DNA from: UBA5314 sp040217815
GTDB taxonomy: Bacteria; Bacillota; Syntrophomonadia; Syntrophomonadales; Syntrophomonadaceae
Length of the DNA stretch: 64,000 nucleotides
Assembly: GCA_040217815.1 (NCBI GenBank)
Contig: JBEHWI010000004.1
Span: 1 to 64,000 of the forward strand
Direction: 5' to 3'
Shown: in pieces, positions 60,345 to 64,000 of the stretch
How positions within the stretch are numbered: position 1 is the first letter of the stretch
How the letters are laid out: each line of letters opens with the position of its first letter
The notes under the pieces: generated by a model
The model's input: the letters and a program-made list of their open reading frames with translations, nothing else
Told to the model about the DNA's origin: nothing
Database searches by the model: none
Translations under genes and position numbers: made by a program

Positions 60345-60384
60345 AAATACTTAAAACATTCAGAATACCTAAAACAACACATCA

Positions 60385-60427
60385 AAAATAGGCCAATGAA
60401 CCCGGCGGGCTAAACATGGTTCATTGG
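60385..60427 (-). terminator. Terminator of the LamG protein gene
   Basis: CCAATGAACC (60393-60402) and GGTTCATTGG (60418-60427) pair; CCTATTTTTG follows on the minus strand. About 60 bases after the stop. Confidence 0.75.
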
Positions 60428-60487
60428 GATTAAATCGTTGTTTTTATACCCTGCTCCAATTCATTTGATTAATGCAACAAACCAGGA

Positions 60488-62107
60488 TCATTCACCACGA
60501 TAATCGCGTTCTTGTTCACTGGTCTTTGTACGACCTTCCCCCTTATCCTGATGGGCGATTTCCGTGTAGGCTGAGGGATCGGTACTGTCGGCCACTGCCG
60601 TATCCCTTGTTCCAGTCCAGGTGGAATAGCTGCCTTCAGAACCATAACGCCATTGTCCGCTGAAACTCTTGCCGTCACTGTTCATAGTAAAAATAATATC
60701 TCCAGCGTCACCCGGTGGACTATAGGAGGGGGATTCCGACCAGGTACCGCTCAAAATGCCATCAACAACTGTTCCAGTGATTTTTCCGCTGTCATACTCA
60801 TAATTACCGGAAACCAAATTGCCGCTTTGAGTTAAAACCATCTTGCCCCAATTTGTCGTCCAAGTGCCCGTCCAGGAAGAGAGATCAATGAAGGGGAGCA
60901 CAGTCAACGGCGCTGAGATACTCACCGTTTTGGTTCCCGCATCCCAGCCGATTTCGGCTCCCAACGCCTTCCCCACTGCTCCCACCGGCAGCAGGGTGCG
61001 GCCGTTATTGATTACAGCGGCCGTATCCATGGACACCTGGCTGCCGTTGACATTGATCACGTTCTGGCCGATAGATATCTTTATAATAATTGTACCGCGG
61101 GTAAGGGTCGCCGTCTGGGTAGCTGGGTCCCACTGCACCTGTGCGCCCAGGGCAGAGGCGATAGCTCCCACCGGCAGCATGGTCCTGCCGTCCTCGTTGA
61201 CAATGGGTTTAACATCCGATACCAGCGGTTGGCCGTTGATCACGACATTGACGGTGTTGGGGTCGCTTGGGACAACTACGTGAGTTGGAGTTGTCGTGGC
61301 GGGAGGAGTCACGGTCGGGTTGGTGCCGCCGTTAGTATTGCTTCCTGAATCTGACCCGGCTGAGCTTGTAGTCCCGGCATTGGCACCTGCGCTGTTAAGG
61401 GCCTTAATTTCCGCAAAGCTCAAGGCTTTGTTATACAGTCTCACATCGGCCATTTTTCCCCTGAAGAACAGGCTTTTATTGTTTATATCGTTTCCGGTTC
61501 CTATCCTCATTTTATTGCTGGACGGCATAATCGAGTCACCAGGAATGTCACAGGATCCTTCCAAGGTTCCGTTTACATACATGTAAAGAGTCTGCCCATC
61601 ATAGCAAAACAACACGTTGGTCCATCTGGCGCTCAACGTGTAATCGTCAAATCCTCCGCCCAATACTGATCTCTCACCGGCTTTGCTGTATCGCGTGTCC
61701 ATTCTAACGCCATAGGTACCCTGTGCGTAAGCATGATAAACGTTGTAGGTGCCATCAGAATCCAATTGGGAGACAATCGAGCCGTTTACTTTAGGCCCTT
61801 CGACTGGGTCCACCAGCACCCAGGCGGAGATGGTAAAATTACCGCCCGGATTTAACCCGGGACTGCTCGGTATATTAATGTATCCTCCGTTGAAAACGGC
61901 GCAGTTCCCTACTACAGGATCATCCACGAATGAGACATCGCCCACTGCTGTGCCGTTGTTTCCATTGCCGGAGGCGTCATAGCAGTCGCCGCTCAGCTTG
62001 AATTGGGCCATAAGCCCGTTGTCTGCCGCGAAACAACTGCCCAGGGCCAGGACTGATAGCAAAACCGTCATTACCAGGATCGAAAAACATCTGTGACTTG
62101 TCTTCAT
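60488..62107 (-). CDS. Secreted protein with LamG, copper-amine-oxidase-N and C-terminal beta domains
   Basis: Start ATG 62107 (539 aa), 6 bases after GGAGGG. Signal peptide with VMTVLLSVLALGSCFA, LamG/concanavalin-like domain at about 30-235 (QFKLSGDCYDASGNGNNG, FNGGYINIPSS, VRLYNKALSFAEIKALN), a Ser/Gly/Thr/Pro linker, a CuAO-N domain at about 270-400 (DGRTMLPVGAIASALGAQVQ, NNGRTLLPVGAVGKALGAEI), then a C-terminal beta-barrel (GTWTTNWGKMVLTQSGNLVS, GQWRYGSEGSY). It is a likely surface binder of glycans or wall. The last 30 residues (HQDKGEGRTKTSEQERDYRGE) are charged and unlike the rest. Confidence 0.85.
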   Translation of the reverse strand: MKTSHRCFSILVMTVLLSVLALGSCFAADNGLMAQFKLSGDCYDASGNGNNGTAVGDVSFVDDPVVGNCAVFNGGYINIPSSPGLNPGGNFTISAWVLVDPVEGPKVNGSIVSQLDSDGTYNVYHAYAQGTYGVRMDTRYSKAGERSVLGGGFDDYTLSARWTNVLFCYDGQTLYMYVNGTLEGSCDIPGDSIMPSSNKMRIGTGNDINNKSLFFRGKMADVRLYNKALSFAEIKALNSAGANAGTTSSAGSDSGSNTNGGTNPTVTPPATTTPTHVVVPSDPNTVNVVINGQPLVSDVKPIVNEDGRTMLPVGAIASALGAQVQWDPATQTATLTRGTIIIKISIGQNVINVNGSQVSMDTAAVINNGRTLLPVGAVGKALGAEIGWDAGTKTVSISAPLTVLPFIDLSSWTGTWTTNWGKMVLTQSGNLVSGNYEYDSGKITGTVVDGILSGTWSESPSYSPPGDAGDIIFTMNSDGKSFSGQWRYGSEGSYSTWTGTRDTAVADSTDPSAYTEIAHQDKGEGRTKTSEQERDYRGE

Positions 62108-62474
62108 TTGCATCCCTCCATTTTTGAAATATTTCGCTTTTTGACTTGCTGCGGGTTTCGCCAGTATGCGCTTGTTATGTTCACCTCACTTACCAACCGC
62201 TCAAAGCGGGGACATCGCCTAATTGAATTATTGCACAGCATGAATTGACTAACATCGGTACAATAACCTATTTATGGCTTCCCTGCATAAGCCTGAGTTT
62301 TCAGTTTTCAGTGTGGAGGAAGCCTTCAACAAGGTGATCAATGGATAAGAATACCACAGTGGACCCACGGGAAAGAGTATGTGAAGAGGGATGCACAACA
62401 ATTCGGCAGGACCAATAAGCCAACCAAACCGCTTGGAGAGGGTGCGTGTATAGGCTGCAGTTGAGTGGAAACAG
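62108..62474. other. Intergenic region, no gene recognised
   Basis: About 365 bases between the LuxR-type gene and the LamG gene. It holds the GGAGGG site of the latter, CCGCTCAAAGCGG (hairpin-like, near 62198-62210) and no conserved promoter I can name. Confidence 0.4.
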
Positions 62475-64000
62475 CTACTTTTGTAAAGTGTTGTGATGTT
62501 CGGTGTACCAGGCTGATACCTGGGCGCGGGTACTGAGATTCAGCTTGGAGAGAATATGCCGGACATGGGCATCGACAGTGCGGCGGGAAATATAAAGCTG
62601 CTCAGCTATTTGGCGGTTGCTGAGCCCCCGGGTAACCAGCTGAGTAATTTCCAATTCCCGCCGGGTCAGCAATCCCGGTAAAACAGGAGCGGGTTTTGTC
62701 GCTCCCGGGGTTGGGATTAGCGTCTCAACCGGGCTTAAAGCCCAGGCTGTGATTTGCTCCGGCATCAGGTTATCGCAAAGGGACCGGGCGGCCTGCTCTA
62801 CTTCTTTCCCCAGTTCGACCGCAACCAATGAATAATTGGGATCAGGAAGCCAGGTAACAACCCCAACATGGTTTCTCAAGGCCGCAGAGGCTGCAAAAAG
62901 CTGTACAGCGCGCTCCTTTTGTCTTTGCTCTCGGGCAGCCTGACCTAAATAATCAAAACAAAGAGCGATTATTTCATAATATTTTAGTTTCTTGGCGGCA
63001 AGGACTCCTTCGGACAGAATGGACTCCGCTTGCGCAAGGTCGCCTTTGCCGACCAGTGACCGTCCCAGTACGGCCAGAATCCTGGCCTCGAATAATACGT
63101 CTCCCTGCAGCCGCGCTTCGTTCAAAGCTTCCTTAAATACGGATGTGGCCTTTTCATTCTGGTCCTGGAAACAGTAGAATACGCCCAGCCAAAAAAGTGC
63201 CACATACAAGGTCCGGGGCTCATGCTCATACTGCATTCGCGCCAAAGAACAGGCTTGTCCAAAATATGATTCGGTTTTTTCCAGATTCCCCTGGATCTGC
63301 TCCACAGAGCCCAGAGTGCACAGTGCAGCAACTGTGTCCATTATATCACCCATGTCGGCGGAAAATGACAGGCACTCTTCAGCCAGACGTCGGGAGGCTT
63401 CCAATTCACCCTGGCTCCTGGCCAGAACACTTGCCTGCACCAGGGTTCGAGCTCTTTCGACGGTTTGCCCTGGCGCCAGGGTCAGGAGTTTGCTGGCCAT
63501 CGCTAATCCATCGGCAACATGCCCCTTAAGATCATAGAAGCTGACAATGGCCGCCCATAAACGAAGGCCGGTCTGCGCCTCCTGCGGAGTATCCCGGCAC
63601 CATTCCATGGCCGCCCAAAAATTATTTAAATTGGTTTCAATCTGCTCCAGCCACTCCGGTGCCTCAGGTCCCCAAACATTGAGTTCTCCCTGTTCCGCCC
63701 AGACCAGGAACCAGTCGCGGTGCCGACGCCGCAGCACCTCCCCTTTTCCTGACTCTTGCAGCCTGGTCCGGGCATATTCGCGGATGGTCTCCAAGAAGCG
63801 GTACTTTTTTCCCTGGCCGGCATGTTTATTCATGTTGACAAGAGAGCGATCGACCAGACGCTCCAGCAGTGGAAATACATCTTTATCTTCCAGACCGTCC
63901 CCGGAGCAGATTCCCACTGCTTCCTGGAGTGTCCATGGCCCGGGGAAAACCGAAAGCCTGCCAAAAAGCAGCTTCTCCTGATCGGTAAGTAGATCATAAC
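62475..64000 (-). CDS. LuxR-type transcriptional regulator with TPR and NTPase-associated segments (5' end outside window)
   Basis: Open to the right edge; about 508 residues present. At the visible N-side, YDLLTDQEKLLFGRLSVFPG and WTLQEAVGIC resemble the post-NTPase winged part of MalT/AfsR-type (STAND) proteins, followed by FLETIREYARTRL. TPR-like helices span about 90-400 (ARTLVQASVLARSQGELEAS, FGQACSLARMQ, FKEALNEARL). The C-terminal HTH is LTRRELEITQLVTRGLSNRQ / AEQLYISRRTVDAHVRHILS. It is a signal-integrating activator; the effector and target genes are unknown. The neighbouring LamG gene on the same strand is a candidate target. Confidence 0.88.
   Translation of the reverse strand, partial: YDLLTDQEKLLFGRLSVFPGPWTLQEAVGICSGDGLEDKDVFPLLERLVDRSLVNMNKHAGQGKKYRFLETIREYARTRLQESGKGEVLRRRHRDWFLVWAEQGELNVWGPEAPEWLEQIETNLNNFWAAMEWCRDTPQEAQTGLRLWAAIVSFYDLKGHVADGLAMASKLLTLAPGQTVERARTLVQASVLARSQGELEASRRLAEECLSFSADMGDIMDTVAALCTLGSVEQIQGNLEKTESYFGQACSLARMQYEHEPRTLYVALFWLGVFYCFQDQNEKATSVFKEALNEARLQGDVLFEARILAVLGRSLVGKGDLAQAESILSEGVLAAKKLKYYEIIALCFDYLGQAAREQRQKERAVQLFAASAALRNHVGVVTWLPDPNYSLVAVELGKEVEQAARSLCDNLMPEQITAWALSPVETLIPTPGATKPAPVLPGLLTRRELEITQLVTRGLSNRQIAEQLYISRRTVDAHVRHILSKLNLSTRAQVSAWYTEHHNTLQK

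Noticed and set aside
1..64000. CRISPR arrays, rRNA and intact tRNA genes
   Set aside because: No regularly spaced direct repeats and no conserved rRNA or complete tRNA sequence were found on either strand.

Overview
The window reads as the chromosome of an anaerobic, low-to-mid GC Bacillota (Clostridia), most like the Syntrophomonadaceae or a relative. The evidence is a FabK-type fatty-acid operon, two CoA/ferredoxin-linked 2-oxoacid oxidoreductases, a CoA-transferase/crotonase pair, CIRCE-controlled groESL, a T-box leader, the alr-ndoAI-ndoA order, CarD, CheW and sensor kinases, and frequent UUG/GUG starts with strong GGAGG sites. The lineage is an inference from gene content; no rRNA or intact tRNA lies here.

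Layout. 1-3.6 kb: guaA (cut by the window edge), hpt, a membrane-anchored LolA/RseB-like protein and divergent glnA. 3.6-11.2 kb: a compact minus-strand operon fabH-fabK-fabD-fabG-acpP-fabF-fabZ-accD-accA that makes malonyl-CoA and runs a full type II elongation cycle (accB/accC are absent here). 11.3-15 kb: a FabK-like flavoprotein with a Cys cluster, then a crotonase and CoA-transferase operon. 15-19.7 kb: groESL with CIRCE, then molybdopterin genes moaA-moaC-mogA led by a 57-aa Cys-containing protein. 20-23.7 kb: an FrhB-like flavoprotein translationally coupled to iorA-iorB. 24-29.3 kb: folate cyclo-ligase, lgt, a DnaA-box cluster, the t6A genes tsaE-tsaB-rimI-tsaD and a family-4 uracil-DNA glycosylase. 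29.4-38.2 kb: CoA-binding protein, GH18 hydrolase, amidohydrolase, C26 peptidase, then acpS-nnrDE-CBS-alr-ndoAI-ndoA.

38.3-50.3 kb is signalling and 2-oxoacid metabolism: CheW, a hybrid histidine kinase, a LytTR regulator, then a T-box riboswitch (specifier read as CUC, Leu) driving a four-subunit 2-oxoacid:ferredoxin oxidoreductase. That pairing suggests reductive synthesis of branched-chain 2-oxoacids. An L,D-transpeptidase, a YyaL-type protein and a PAS kinase follow.

50.3-62.5 kb is accessory: four unrecognised genes (one with Trp-rich coiled-coil repeats, one a duplicated membrane protein), decayed MNT/HepT and transposase genes, a deleted copy of the yyaL 5' end, two MFS exporters, CarD, topoisomerase III, a degenerate tRNA 3' end, a 50-bp direct repeat pair and a secreted LamG/copper-amine-oxidase-N protein. 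A LuxR/MalT-like regulator runs off the right edge.

Repeats: two copies of a 165-bp MITE-like palindrome (31.4 and 40.75 kb, inverted relative to each other) and three GGGACG...CGTCCC hairpins (17.96, 29.31 and 45.21 kb).
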